A stretch of DNA of 64,000 nucleotides, taken from the NCBI GenBank assembly GCA_016285355.1, contig JAEEQP010000014.1, positions 1 to 64,000 on the forward strand, read 5' to 3'. The first letter of the stretch is position 1. The number at the start of each line of letters is the position of its first letter. A model generated the notes under the pieces. The model searched no databases, was not told where the DNA came from, and saw only the letters and a list, made by a program, of their open reading frames with translations. Source of the DNA: Bacteroidales bacterium. Its GTDB lineage: Bacteria; Bacteroidota; Bacteroidia; Bacteroidales; F082. Positions 46,550 to 54,986 of the stretch are shown here, in pieces. Made by a program: the position numbers and the translations under genes.

Positions 46550-48511
46550 CTACTTTGCTATTACTATTCCTAATTCTTTATTAATCTGCTTGCGGATGTC
46601 GTCGAGGTCTTTTTTGCGCTTCAGCAGGATAAACTGGTCATCCATGTCCTCAGCGTTTTTCAGTTCCTCTTCAACAGCTTTGCGGCGTTCTTCGATAATG
46701 AGGTCCTTGTAGCGGTAAATTGAGGATAACACCGTAGTTCTCAGATTGTTTTCCTCGCGTTTGACGAAGATGCTGAATTTATCCCATTGGTCGAGTTTGT
46801 AAGGTGTGGAAAGCAAATCGGCGGCCAGTTGGGCGATGGTTTCATCCTCATGGGAGACAAAAAACTGGTCATCGGGAATACGACCCTCGTCGATAGCTTG
46901 GTCGAAAATGTCGAAAATCTTTCGGTTAACAGCATTGGTGAACAAAAAGCCGTCCATCTTCAAGTCATCGATAATGAATTGTGCCACAGTGACTTGTTCG
47001 TAAATCTTCTGTCCCTCTTCATCTATGCGTTCGTCAGTAATCATGTCTTGGCCGTACATCAGCAACAGCTTCACCAATTCGCGCTCCTGATAATAACCCG
47101 CAGGCAGCTGGTCTTCAACGGTTTCCTCCTGTTTGGGCGTCACTGTCGTGGTTTCCGTCTCGGAAACCACATTATCCTCAATGCCCAAAGTTTTCTTCAT
47201 CTTCGCCCGAAGAATCTTGTTCAGCTCGTTGGTGAGGGTCTGCTCGGGCATGTCCAACAATCGGCTGCATTCCTTCACGTAGGTGATGCGGAAGATGCTG
47301 TCGGGGATGACGGAGATGGTCTCCACAATGTCGCGGATGACCTGCCCGCGCTTGATGGGGTCATTTTGCGCGTCTTTCAGTAGCAGCTCAGTCTTGAAGC
47401 GGATGAAATCTTTAGCGTTCTCTTTCAGGTAGTTGCTGACATACTCCACCGAAAACTCCTTGCCGAAAGTGTCAGGGTCGTGCTCGGGAGGCAGTACTAC
47501 CACGCGTACGTTCATGCCTTCGGAGAGAATCATGTCGGTGCCGCGCAAAGCCGCATGGATGCCCGCCGCATCGCCGTCGTAGAGCATGGTGATGTTCTTC
47601 GTGTAACGCTTCACGAGACGGATTTGCTCCATTGTCAGCGAGGTGCCACTGCTGGCCACCACGTTCTCGATGCCGATTTGGTGCATCCGCAGTACATCGA
47701 AATAGCCTTCCACGAGGATGCATTCGTCGTTTTTCGCGATGGCGTTTTTGGCGAAATAGATGCCGTAAAGCGTCTGTTTCTTGTCGTAAATCTCTGACTC
47801 AGGCGAGTTTTGGTATTTCGGGCTTTTCTTTTCTGGGTCGTTCACCAAAATACGTCCACCGAAACCGATGACACGCCCCGTCAAGTTGTGAATGGGGAAC
47901 ATCACGCGGCCATGGTAGCGGTCGTAGAGGCCTTTTTGTCCCTTGATGGAGAAGCCGATTTGCTCCAACAGCTCCTCAGAATAGCCGTTCTGCTTGGCGT
48001 GTTCGGTGAAAGCGTCCCATTTGGCTGGACTGTAACCGAGATGGAATTTCTCAATGATGGGATTAAGGTAGCCGCGCTCACGGAAATACTCTAAGCCAAT
48101 AGTCTTGCCTTCCTCTGTGTTCCACAACGTATCGACGAAATACTTGTCCGCGAACTCGTTGATGTTGAACATCTTCTCGCGGACGCTCTGCTGCATGATT
48201 TCTTCGGCAGTCTGCTCCTTCTCCTCGATTTTGATGTTGTATTTTTTGGCGAGGTAGCGCAACGCCTCTGGATAGGTGAAATGCTCGTGTTCCATGAGGA
48301 ACTTGGCCGAGTCACCAGCCTTGCCGCAGCCGAAGCATTTAAAGATGTTTCGGGCCGGATTCACGTTGAACGAGGGTGTCTTCTCGTTGTGGAAAGGACA
48401 CACGCCGATTAGATTCGCCCCACGCTTCTTCAGCGTGACGAACTCTCCTACAACCTCCTCAATACGAGCGGCTTGCAGAATCTGTTCGACGGTTTCCCTT
48501 GGAATGGCCAT
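46550..48511 (-). CDS. dnaG: DNA primase
   Basis: DnaG makes RNA primers for replication. The start MAIPRETVEQILQAARIEEVV at 48511 aligns with the conserved primase N-terminus, and the longer frame would run into the promoter. This gives 653 residues. The CHC2 zinc-binding domain is intact (CPFHNEKTPSF ... KCFGCG). The TOPRIM core shows ILVEGYFDVLRMHQIG and MLYDGDAAG. The remaining C-terminal part (about 440-653) would hold the helicase-binding domain. It is a single gene on the minus strand. The implied leader from the 48527 element is only about 10 nt. Confidence 0.96.
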   Translation of the reverse strand: MAIPRETVEQILQAARIEEVVGEFVTLKKRGANLIGVCPFHNEKTPSFNVNPARNIFKCFGCGKAGDSAKFLMEHEHFTYPEALRYLAKKYNIKIEEKEQTAEEIMQQSVREKMFNINEFADKYFVDTLWNTEEGKTIGLEYFRERGYLNPIIEKFHLGYSPAKWDAFTEHAKQNGYSEELLEQIGFSIKGQKGLYDRYHGRVMFPIHNLTGRVIGFGGRILVNDPEKKSPKYQNSPESEIYDKKQTLYGIYFAKNAIAKNDECILVEGYFDVLRMHQIGIENVVASSGTSLTMEQIRLVKRYTKNITMLYDGDAAGIHAALRGTDMILSEGMNVRVVVLPPEHDPDTFGKEFSVEYVSNYLKENAKDFIRFKTELLLKDAQNDPIKRGQVIRDIVETISVIPDSIFRITYVKECSRLLDMPEQTLTNELNKILRAKMKKTLGIEDNVVSETETTTVTPKQEETVEDQLPAGYYQERELVKLLLMYGQDMITDERIDEEGQKIYEQVTVAQFIIDDLKMDGFLFTNAVNRKIFDIFDQAIDEGRIPDDQFFVSHEDETIAQLAADLLSTPYKLDQWDKFSIFVKREENNLRTTVLSSIYRYKDLIIEERRKAVEEELKNAEDMDDQFILLKRKKDLDDIRKQINKELGIVIAK

Positions 48512-48526
48512 TTTGCAAATTTTTGG

Positions 48527-48534
48527 CAAAGGTA
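48527..48534 (-). promoter_or_regulatory. -7 promoter element for dnaG
   Basis: The minus strand reads TACCTTTG, 16 bp before the dnaG ATG. Confidence 0.55.
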
Positions 48535-48541
48535 GTGTTTT

Positions 48542-48630
48542 GTCGGCGAATTACGCTAATTAAACGAATTATTTTATCGCCAAAATTCGCTTAATTCGTT
48601 TCATTCACCGTTGTTATCTTTACCGAATTC
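48542..48630. repeat. AATTCG-rich direct repeat flanking the GxxExxY gene (copy A)
   Basis: This copy shares AAACGAATTATTTT, AAAATTCGCTTAATTCGTTT-type segments, and CCGTTGT with copy B (49033-49137), in the same order and orientation. It contains complementary arms (AAACGAATT and AATTCGTTT) and should fold into a hairpin. It lies between dnaG's promoter and the GxxExxY stop. Confidence 0.7.
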
Positions 48631-48631
48631 G

Positions 48632-49021
48632 TTACCATTTTTGGGTGCAAGGAATCCTTTTGTGTTCCAATGACTTTTTGCCAAAGTTAATTAAAAGCCC
48701 CAAATCCATACCGCTGGCTTTTAAGTAGTTGTAAACTTGTGCATAATGTTCATCGCAAAAATCGGACACAGCTTTTAACTCTACAATGATTTCGTCAAAG
48801 CATACGAAATCTGCACGAAAATCCTTTTCTAATAATTGTCCTTTATAATGAATGTGAAAGGTCTTTTCTCGTTCGTAGGGTATGTCTCGTAATTGGAATT
48901 CAATTTCCAACGCTTCTTGATAAACTGGTTCGGTGAAGCCACAGCCAAGCACTTTGTGAACTTCCATAGCTGCTCCAATTATTTTGTACGATTCTTCTTT
49001 GAATAAAATATTGTCTTCCAT
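48632..49021 (-). CDS. GxxExxY protein (PDDEXK-like)
   Basis: The 129-residue protein carries the family motif GFTEPVY (GxxExxY). It also has the PDDEXK-type pattern DFRADFVCFDEIIVELKAV, where Asp and ExK are the likely metal-site residues, and ends YLKASGMDLGLLINFG. The family is widespread and its physiological role is unknown; a nuclease-related fold is established by family knowledge, activity is not. The gene is cut off from its neighbours by two similar repeats, unlike the housekeeping genes dnaG and polA on either side, which suggests it entered as a cassette. Confidence 0.88.
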   Translation of the reverse strand: MEDNILFKEESYKIIGAAMEVHKVLGCGFTEPVYQEALEIEFQLRDIPYEREKTFHIHYKGQLLEKDFRADFVCFDEIIVELKAVSDFCDEHYAQVYNYLKASGMDLGLLINFGKKSLEHKRIPCTQKW

Positions 49022-49032
49022 TTCTCATTGTT

Positions 49033-49137
49033 TTATCGGCGATTTTAGCGAATGAAACGAATTATTTTGTTGTCTCCACAAATGAAATTCGCAAAATTCG
49101 TTTAATTCGCCGTTGTAATTCTTTGCCGTATTCGCTA
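49033..49137. repeat. AATTCG-rich direct repeat flanking the GxxExxY gene (copy B)
   Basis: This copy resembles copy A (48542-48630), starting with TCGGCGA and sharing AAACGAATTATTTT and TTTAATTCGCCGTTGT-type segments, but has about 10 extra bases in the middle. Its far end reaches the stop codon of polA (49135-49137). Confidence 0.7.
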
Positions 49138-51975
49138 ATGCGCCTCCAACCAATTATTTCCCGTATTCATCTCCACGACCACCGGAACCGACAACGTCAA
49201 AGCATTCACCATCTTGTTCTGAACGATTGTTTTCAGTGCGTCAAGCTCATCGAGATGCGCATCGAAGACTAATTCATCGTGTACCTGCAAAATCATCTTC
49301 GACTGCATCTTCAGTCGTTCCAACTCCTGATGGATGCCAATCATGGCAATCTTGATCATATCGGCGGAGCTGCCTTGGATGGGCGCGTTGATGGCGTTGC
49401 GCTCGGCGAAGCCGCGTACTACACTATTCGCGGCGTTAATGTCTCGCAAGTAACGGCGGCGTCCCAAAATGGTCTCGGCATAGCCGCGTTCCTTGGCCAA
49501 AGCGATGCTGCGGTTCATGTATTCCTTGATGCCCGCATATTCCTCGAAATACTTTTTAATGATGTCGGCGGCCTCGCTGCGTGAAAGTTCCATGCGTTCA
49601 GCCAAACCGAAAGCCGACATGCCATAAATGATACCAAAATTGACCGCCTTGGCACGACTGCGCTGTTCCTTAGTGACTTGCTCCATCGGCACATGGAACA
49701 CCTTGGCAGCCGTTGCCGCATGAATGTCGTGGCCGAGGTTGAAATCGGCGACCATGGCAGGGTCTTGGCTCAAATGGGCGATGATGCGCAACTCGATTTG
49801 GGAGTAGTCGGCGGCAAGAAGGGTATATTGTGGGCTGCGCGGTACAAATGCACGACGAATTTCCCGACCTTTCTCAGTGCGCACAGGGATATTTTGCAAG
49901 TTGGGATTGTTGGAACTCAAGCGTCCAGTTGCTGTAACGGCTTGGTTGTAAGAAGTATGAATCAGTCCGTCTTTTGGGTTGACCAAAGCGGGTAGTGCAT
50001 CCAAATAAGTAGACTTCAGTTTGGTTAAGGAACGATAATCCAAAATCTTTTGGATGATGGGATGCTTGTGCGACAGCTTTTGCAACACATCCTCGCCGGT
50101 GGCGTATTGTCCTGTTTTGGTTTTCTTGGCTTTTTCGTCGATTTTCAGTTTCTCAAAAAGGATTTCTCCCAACTGTTTCGGCGATGCGATATTAAAAGGT
50201 GTGCCCGCCAACGCATAAATCTCTTCCTCGATTTTCTTTATTTCTTTTCCAAATTCCTCGCTGATTTGCTGCAAATTTTCGGTGTCGATTTTCACTCCGT
50301 TGGCCTCCATGCGACTCAGCACAGGCACCAGCGGCATCTCAATCTCGTAAAACAGCTTCTCCACGCCGTTTTCTTTCAGCAAGGGCAACAGTTTTTCATA
50401 GAGTTGCAGCGTGATGTCGGCATCCTCGGCGGCATATTCCTTGACCAACTCAATTGGTACTTCGCACATGGTCTTCTGCTGTCGGCCTTTGCCAATCAAA
50501 TCCTCGATGGGGATAGTGATGTAGTTGAGATAGACCTCAGCGAGGTAATCCATGTTGTGGCGTTGTTCGGGCTCCAAAAGGTAATGCGCCAGCATCGTGT
50601 CGAACAATTTGCCCTTTACCGCAACGCCATATTGCGCTAACATGGAGATGTCATATTTCAGGTTCTGCCCGATTTTCAGGATGCTTTCGTTCTCAAACAA
50701 AGGCCGCAATAGTTCCAGTTTCTGCTGACATTCCTTGCTTTCGGCAGGCATGGGCAGATACCAAGCCTCGTGCGCCTTGATGGCGAAGGAAAGCCCCACC
50801 AACTCAGCGGAATACACATCGATGTTGGTCGTCTCGCTGTCGAAAACGAATTGCTTTTGTTTTGACAAAAGTTCCACCAAAGTCTTGATATCAGTTTCAG
50901 TTTCCACCAATTTGTATTCATGCACCACGGTCTTGGCCGAGTCCTTGTCAGAAAATTCCAACAGGTCATTTTCACTTTGGCCGAAAAGGTCAAATTGACC
51001 CGAGGCACTTGGTGTTTCGTTGGAAAACAAATCGGGTGACGAAGGCTTGGCTGTGGGTGTTTCCACTTGCGGCGCATTGCTGTGGGACTTCTTGTAGTCT
51101 TCCAAAAAGCGTTTGGCGAAGGTCTTGAACTCCAGCTCCTCAAACAAGGCCATCAAGGCGGGCAGGTCGGGTTCTTTGGCTTTCAGTTCTTCCTCATCAA
51201 ACTCGACAGGCACCTCCAAATTAATGGTTGCCAAAGCCTTCGACATCAAGCCTTGTTCGGCAAAATTGATGACATTTTCCTTTTGCTTGCCTTTCAGCTC
51301 GTCGGCATGGGCAATGAGGTTCTCCACGCTGCCATATTGTCCCACCAATTGCGCCGCCGTTTTCTCACCGATGCCTGGAATGCCTGGGATGTTGTCGGCA
51401 GCATCACCCCAAAGTCCCAGAATGTCAATCAGTTGCTTAGGTTCTTGGATGCCATATCGTTCACATACCTCTTTCGGTCCCCAAATCTGTGCCGGTTCAC
51501 CGAATTTGGCGGGTTTGTAAAGCAGGATTTTGTCGGTGACTAATTGCCCGAAGTCTTTGTCGGGTGTCATCATATAGGTGACAAAACCTTGTTGTTCAGC
51601 CTTTTTCGACAAAGTGCCAATGACATCGTCAGCCTCATAGCCTTCCACGCCGTAAACTGGAATATTGAAGGCCTCGATGAGCCTTATTATATAGGGTATG
51701 GAGTCGCGGAGGTCGTCGGGCATCTTCTCACGATTGGCCTTGTATTCGCTGTATTCGGCCTGTCGTTGGGCAGTACCGGCCACATCGAAAGCCACACCGA
51801 TGTGAGAGGGTTTCTCGTTTTTCAGAATCTCGTAAAGCGAATTCAAAAAGCCCATCACCGCCGAGGTGTTGACCCCTTTCGAGTTCATCCGAGGGTTCTT
51901 GTTCATGGCAAAGAAAGCCCTGTAAATCAAGGCGTAAGCATCCAAAAGGAAGAGTTTTTTCTCTGAGGTTTCCAT
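49135..51975 (-). CDS. polA: DNA polymerase I
   Basis: The polymerase fills gaps in replication and repair. The start METSEKKLFLLDAYALIYRA at 51975 is chosen because it opens the conserved 5'-3' exonuclease domain; it gives 946 residues. That domain spans about 1-290. The 3'-5' exonuclease domain looks intact, with FDSETTNIDVYS and NLKYDIS carrying acidic residues. The polymerase domain shows motif A (LAADYSQIELRI), motif B (RAKAVNFGIIYGMSAFGLA) and motif C (LQVHDELVFD). The last codons abut the repeat that flanks the GxxExxY gene. No clear promoter is visible within 60 bp upstream. Confidence 0.97.
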   Translation of the reverse strand: METSEKKLFLLDAYALIYRAFFAMNKNPRMNSKGVNTSAVMGFLNSLYEILKNEKPSHIGVAFDVAGTAQRQAEYSEYKANREKMPDDLRDSIPYIIRLIEAFNIPVYGVEGYEADDVIGTLSKKAEQQGFVTYMMTPDKDFGQLVTDKILLYKPAKFGEPAQIWGPKEVCERYGIQEPKQLIDILGLWGDAADNIPGIPGIGEKTAAQLVGQYGSVENLIAHADELKGKQKENVINFAEQGLMSKALATINLEVPVEFDEEELKAKEPDLPALMALFEELEFKTFAKRFLEDYKKSHSNAPQVETPTAKPSSPDLFSNETPSASGQFDLFGQSENDLLEFSDKDSAKTVVHEYKLVETETDIKTLVELLSKQKQFVFDSETTNIDVYSAELVGLSFAIKAHEAWYLPMPAESKECQQKLELLRPLFENESILKIGQNLKYDISMLAQYGVAVKGKLFDTMLAHYLLEPEQRHNMDYLAEVYLNYITIPIEDLIGKGRQQKTMCEVPIELVKEYAAEDADITLQLYEKLLPLLKENGVEKLFYEIEMPLVPVLSRMEANGVKIDTENLQQISEEFGKEIKKIEEEIYALAGTPFNIASPKQLGEILFEKLKIDEKAKKTKTGQYATGEDVLQKLSHKHPIIQKILDYRSLTKLKSTYLDALPALVNPKDGLIHTSYNQAVTATGRLSSNNPNLQNIPVRTEKGREIRRAFVPRSPQYTLLAADYSQIELRIIAHLSQDPAMVADFNLGHDIHAATAAKVFHVPMEQVTKEQRSRAKAVNFGIIYGMSAFGLAERMELSRSEAADIIKKYFEEYAGIKEYMNRSIALAKERGYAETILGRRRYLRDINAANSVVRGFAERNAINAPIQGSSADMIKIAMIGIHQELERLKMQSKMILQVHDELVFDAHLDELDALKTIVQNKMVNALTLSVPVVVEMNTGNNWLEAH

Positions 51976-52152
51976 AGTGTTGTTTTTATGGGGTAAAAAT
52001 ACGAAGTTTTGAAATACCACAGATGGGATTTTTTCTAATAAAATAACCAAAGCATTTGTAGTAATAGGAATTCTATGGGCTTTTGGTTGTCTTTTTTTAG
52101 CAAATATATTTGCACATAAAGTGTTTGAGAAAGATGTTTTCGTGTGACATCT

Positions 52153-52260
52153 TTACGGGGTAAAAAGATCCCTCACAAAACCTATTTCAGCCAAAGCCTC
52201 AAAACAGGGTTGTCGATAATGTATCCTTTCACCGTCAGTTCCATCAACTACATCTAATTT
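52153..52260 (-). pseudogene. Possible gene remnant, 35 codons
   Basis: A minus-strand frame ends at a TAA (52153-52155) and reads IHYRQPCFEALAEIGFVRD within a 35-residue stretch. The composition is protein-like, but the frame is closed upstream by a stop and has no start codon. I do not recognise the family. Chance is a real alternative for so short a frame. Confidence 0.25.
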
Positions 52261-52265
52261 TCATA

Positions 52266-52297
52266 TTACACAAGTTTGTGTAACACAAGTTTGTGTA
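52266..52297. promoter_or_regulatory. Tandem TTACACAA/TTGTGTAA palindromes
   Basis: TTACACAAGTTTGTGTAA (52266-52283) is a palindrome with a 2-bp centre. A second copy of its right part, CACAAGTTTGTGTAA, follows directly, making a 15-bp direct repeat. This looks like an operator pair. It lies 200 bp before acpP and next to the possible remnant. Confidence 0.45.
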
Positions 52298-52450
52298 ATT
52301 TATAAAATATTGACAACCAGTTTTATACTTGCAAAAAATGAGATAAATATGGCGGTTTAGTTCTATTCTGGAAAGAAAAACAAGCTCGTTTGTTCATTGC
52401 CCTAAATGTATCAAAAAACCGAAAAAATATGCAGTTATAAAAAAAAGTCG

Positions 52451-52458
52451 TACCTTTG
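52451..52458 (+). promoter_or_regulatory. -7 promoter element for acpP-fabF-rnc
   Basis: TACCTTTG matches TAnnTTTG, 44 bp before the acpP start. Confidence 0.65.
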
Positions 52459-52501
52459 CCGCCGAAAACGAGTATTTTTTATTCACTAAAAATTGAAAAC
52501 T

Positions 52502-52747
52502 ATGCAAGAAATTTTGAATGAAATCGTTCCGATTATCGCTGAAAAACTCGGCGTGGATCCTTCGGAAGTTACCATGGAAGCCAGCTTCACCAACGACCTT
52601 GGCGCTGACTCATTAGACACTGTCGAACTGATGATGGAATTTGAAAAGAATTTCAACCTTTCCATTCCGGACGACCAACAAGAAAGCATTGTGACTGTTG
52701 GCGACGTTGTGAAACTCATCGAAAAGATGCGTGCCGAAAACAATTGA
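52502..52747 (+). CDS. acpP: Acyl carrier protein
   Basis: The 81-residue acidic carrier protein shuttles acyl chains in fatty-acid synthesis. The phosphopantetheine site is Ser37 in [16 protein letters not shown] at 52502 gives the usual length; a TTG nine bases upstream would add three residues. It heads an operon with fabF (22 bp on) and rnc, the common arrangement in Bacteroidetes. Confidence 0.97.
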   Translation: MQEILNEIVPIIAEKLGVDPSEVTMEASFTNDLGADSLDTVELMMEFEKNFNLSIPDDQQESIVTVGDVVKLIEKMRAENN

Positions 52748-52769
52748 TTTTTAATTAAATAAATCATTT

Positions 52770-54017
52770 ATGGAATCGAAACGAGTTGTCGTCACTGGTC
52801 TGGGTGCCATCACCCCTATCGGAAATACCCTCAAGGATTTTTGGGAAGGTTTGGTGAAGGGCAAAAACGGAGCCTGTGAGATTACCCGTTTCGATTCTAC
52901 TTTATTCAAGACCCATTTCGCCTGCGAGGTGAAAGGGTACAACCCCGACGATTTTTTCGACAAGAAGACAGCCCGCAAGTACGACTTGTTCGCCCAATTC
53001 GGCATCGTGGCCGCTGACGAAGCCATCGCCGACTCAGGCATTACGCCCGAAAACACCGACTTCGAGGATGTGGGTGTACTCATGACTTCGGGCATCGGTG
53101 GTGTCAACCATTTCTTCAACGAGATGAAGGAATACTTCCAAGGCGACGGCACACCGCGCTTCAGTCCTTTCCTCATCACCAAGATGATTGCCAACATGCC
53201 AGGCGGCGTCATCTCCATCAAATATGGTTTCCGTGGGCCCAACTTCGCCACCGTGTCGGCTTGCGCTTCTTCGGCACATGCCATCATGGAGGCCTTCAAC
53301 TACATCCGCTACGGAAAGAGCAAAGTCATCGTCGCGGGCGGGGCAGGAGCGGCCATCGGCGAATGCGGTATCGGCGGCTTCAACTCCATGAAAGCCCTCT
53401 CGACGCGCAACGACGATTTCATGACAGCTTCGCGTCCCTTCGACCTCAATCGCGACGGTTTCGTCATGGGTGAAGGTGCAGGTAGTCTTGTGTTGGAGGA
53501 ATACGAACACGCTAAGGCGCGTGGCGCGAAGATTTACGCCGAAATCGTGGGTGGCGGTGCTTCTGCTGATGCTTACCACATCACGGCTCCGCATCCCGAA
53601 GGTAAGGGCGGCATCCTCAGCATGAAACGTGCCTTGGCAGATGCCGAAATCCAACCGGAAGTCATCGAACACATCAACACGCACGGTACTTCGACACCTG
53701 CGGGTGACGTGGCTGAGCCTATCGCTATTAAAGAGGTGTTTGGCGAACATGCCTACAACATCAGCATCAACTCCACCAAGTCGATGACAGGTCACCTTTT
53801 GGGCGGTGCCGGTGCTGTTGAGGCCATTGCCTGTGTGCTGGCCCTTAAGAATGGCATCATTCCGCCTACCATCAACCACTTCGACGACGACCCGCAAATC
53901 GACAGCCGCCTCGATTTCACCTTCCACAAGGCCCGCAAGCGCGACATCAATTACGCCCTCACCAACTCCTTCGGTTTCGGCGGACAAAACGCGACCTTGA
54001 TCTTTAAAAAGTATTGA
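52770..54017 (+). CDS. fabF: Beta-ketoacyl-ACP synthase II
   Basis: FabF condenses malonyl-ACP with a growing acyl-ACP. The 415 residues show the catalytic Cys at about residue 165 (VSACASSAHAIMEA), the first His in HINTHGTSTPAGD and the second in STKSMTGHLLGGAGA. A Gly-rich end (NSFGFGGQNATLIF) is also typical. It lies between acpP and rnc, 6 bp before the latter. Confidence 0.97.
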   Translation: MESKRVVVTGLGAITPIGNTLKDFWEGLVKGKNGACEITRFDSTLFKTHFACEVKGYNPDDFFDKKTARKYDLFAQFGIVAADEAIADSGITPENTDFEDVGVLMTSGIGGVNHFFNEMKEYFQGDGTPRFSPFLITKMIANMPGGVISIKYGFRGPNFATVSACASSAHAIMEAFNYIRYGKSKVIVAGGAGAAIGECGIGGFNSMKALSTRNDDFMTASRPFDLNRDGFVMGEGAGSLVLEEYEHAKARGAKIYAEIVGGGASADAYHITAPHPEGKGGILSMKRALADAEIQPEVIEHINTHGTSTPAGDVAEPIAIKEVFGEHAYNISINSTKSMTGHLLGGAGAVEAIACVLALKNGIIPPTINHFDDDPQIDSRLDFTFHKARKRDINYALTNSFGFGGQNATLIFKKY

Positions 54018-54022
54018 TTTTA

Positions 54023-54748
54023 ATGGCTTTATCCTCTTTTTTGTCCCATCTTAGTCCCGAAGAAAAGAGGCTTTCCGATTATATCCGCAACATTTTTGGT
54101 TTCCGGCCTAAGAACATTTCCCTGTACCAGTTGGCTTTCACGCATAAGTCGATGGCGGCGGAGACGGTGGGCAACTACCATATCAGCAACGAGCGCATGG
54201 AATACCTTGGCGATGCGGTGTTGAGTACGGCTGTGGCCGATTATCTGTTTCACACCTATCCCACTCAGGCTGAGGGTTTTCTGACGGAAATGCGCTCACG
54301 TATCGTCAGCCGTGTCTCGCTTAACAAGTTGTCGCAAAAGTTAGGGTTCGACGATTATATCATACACGCTCCCGATATGGGCAACAATGCCCGTTCGATG
54401 GGGGGCAACGCTTTTGAGGCCCTCATGGGTGCCATCTATCTCGACCGTGGCTTCGACTTTGCCAAACGTGTGATTATTGAGCGTATCATCAAAGTCCACA
54501 TTGACATTGACGAGTTGCAGCATACCGATGTCAACTTCAAGAGCAAGCTGTTGGAGTGGTCGCAAAAGAAGAAAAAGACCACTGTTTTCAAACAATTAGA
54601 AGAGGTAGGCGAGGGGCATAAGAAACAGTTCCACGTGCAGATTTTCATTGACGGAAAACCTTACGCCGACGCTTACGACCGTTCCATCCGTGGTGCCGAG
54701 CAGTTGGCAGCTGAGAAAACTTATCAAACTCTATTTGAAGAGAACTAA
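54023..54748 (+). CDS. rnc: Ribonuclease III
   Basis: RNase III cleaves double-stranded RNA in rRNA maturation and mRNA decay. The start at 54023, just after the fabF stop, gives 241 residues. The catalytic signature NERMEYLGDAVLS is near residue 55, with the downstream acidic site in GNAFEALMGAIYLDRG. A double-stranded RNA-binding domain fills about 165-241 (KSKLLEWSQKKKK ... GAEQLAAEKTYQTLF). The IPExxxVDY gene that commonly follows rnc in Bacteroidetes lies beyond two inserted palindromic elements. Confidence 0.96.
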   Translation: MALSSFLSHLSPEEKRLSDYIRNIFGFRPKNISLYQLAFTHKSMAAETVGNYHISNERMEYLGDAVLSTAVADYLFHTYPTQAEGFLTEMRSRIVSRVSLNKLSQKLGFDDYIIHAPDMGNNARSMGGNAFEALMGAIYLDRGFDFAKRVIIERIIKVHIDIDELQHTDVNFKSKLLEWSQKKKKTTVFKQLEEVGEGHKKQFHVQIFIDGKPYADAYDRSIRGAEQLAAEKTYQTLFEEN

Positions 54749-54767
54749 TTAATCCTTGTAAAAGCAA

Positions 54768-54826
54768 GCCGTGCATGTCATTCCGTGTGAAGGTTTGTGT
54801 GCAGGGAAAAGGAATCTATGCACGGC
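54768..54826 (+). repeat. Palindromic element, ATGTCATTCC family (copy a)
   Basis: The ends GCCGTGC (54768-54774) and GCACGGC (54820-54826) are perfect complements. Conserved cores ATGTCATTCC and GGAATCTAT lie inside. It is in the opposite orientation to copy b just downstream. Confidence 0.78.
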
Positions 54827-54847
54827 GGTTCAATAAATGGACGGCCT

Positions 54848-54901
54848 GCTCTTTATAGATTCCATCCCCAGCAATCCTCTGTTAGGAATGACATAAAGAG
54901 C
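54848..54901 (-). repeat. Palindromic element, ATGTCATTCC family (copy b)
   Basis: Read on the minus strand it starts GCTCTTT, continues ATGTCATTCC, then after about 21 bases GGAATCTAT, and ends AAAGAGC. The ends are again perfectly complementary but unrelated in sequence to those of copies a and c. A short plus-strand frame across copies a and b is a by-product and not a gene. Confidence 0.78.
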
Positions 54902-54974
54902 AGTCCTGCAGTGTACTTCGGTATGACATACTTTCTGAAGCCTACAAAAGTCAAGCATTATTTAAAAAATGTAG

Positions 54975-54982
54975 TAATTTTG
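54975..54982 (+). promoter_or_regulatory. -7 promoter element for the IPExxxVDY gene
   Basis: TAATTTTG ends only 4 bp before the ATG at 54987, so the transcript should begin at or within a few bases of the start codon. Confidence 0.6.
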
Positions 54983-54986
54983 CGGC

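Larger units (their letters stand above)
51976..52501. other. Intergenic region between divergent polA and acpP
   Basis: This stretch of about 525 bp has no intact gene. It holds a short possible gene remnant on the minus strand (52153-52260), tandem palindromes (52266-52297) and the acpP promoter element TACCTTTG (52451-52458). Confidence 0.6.
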
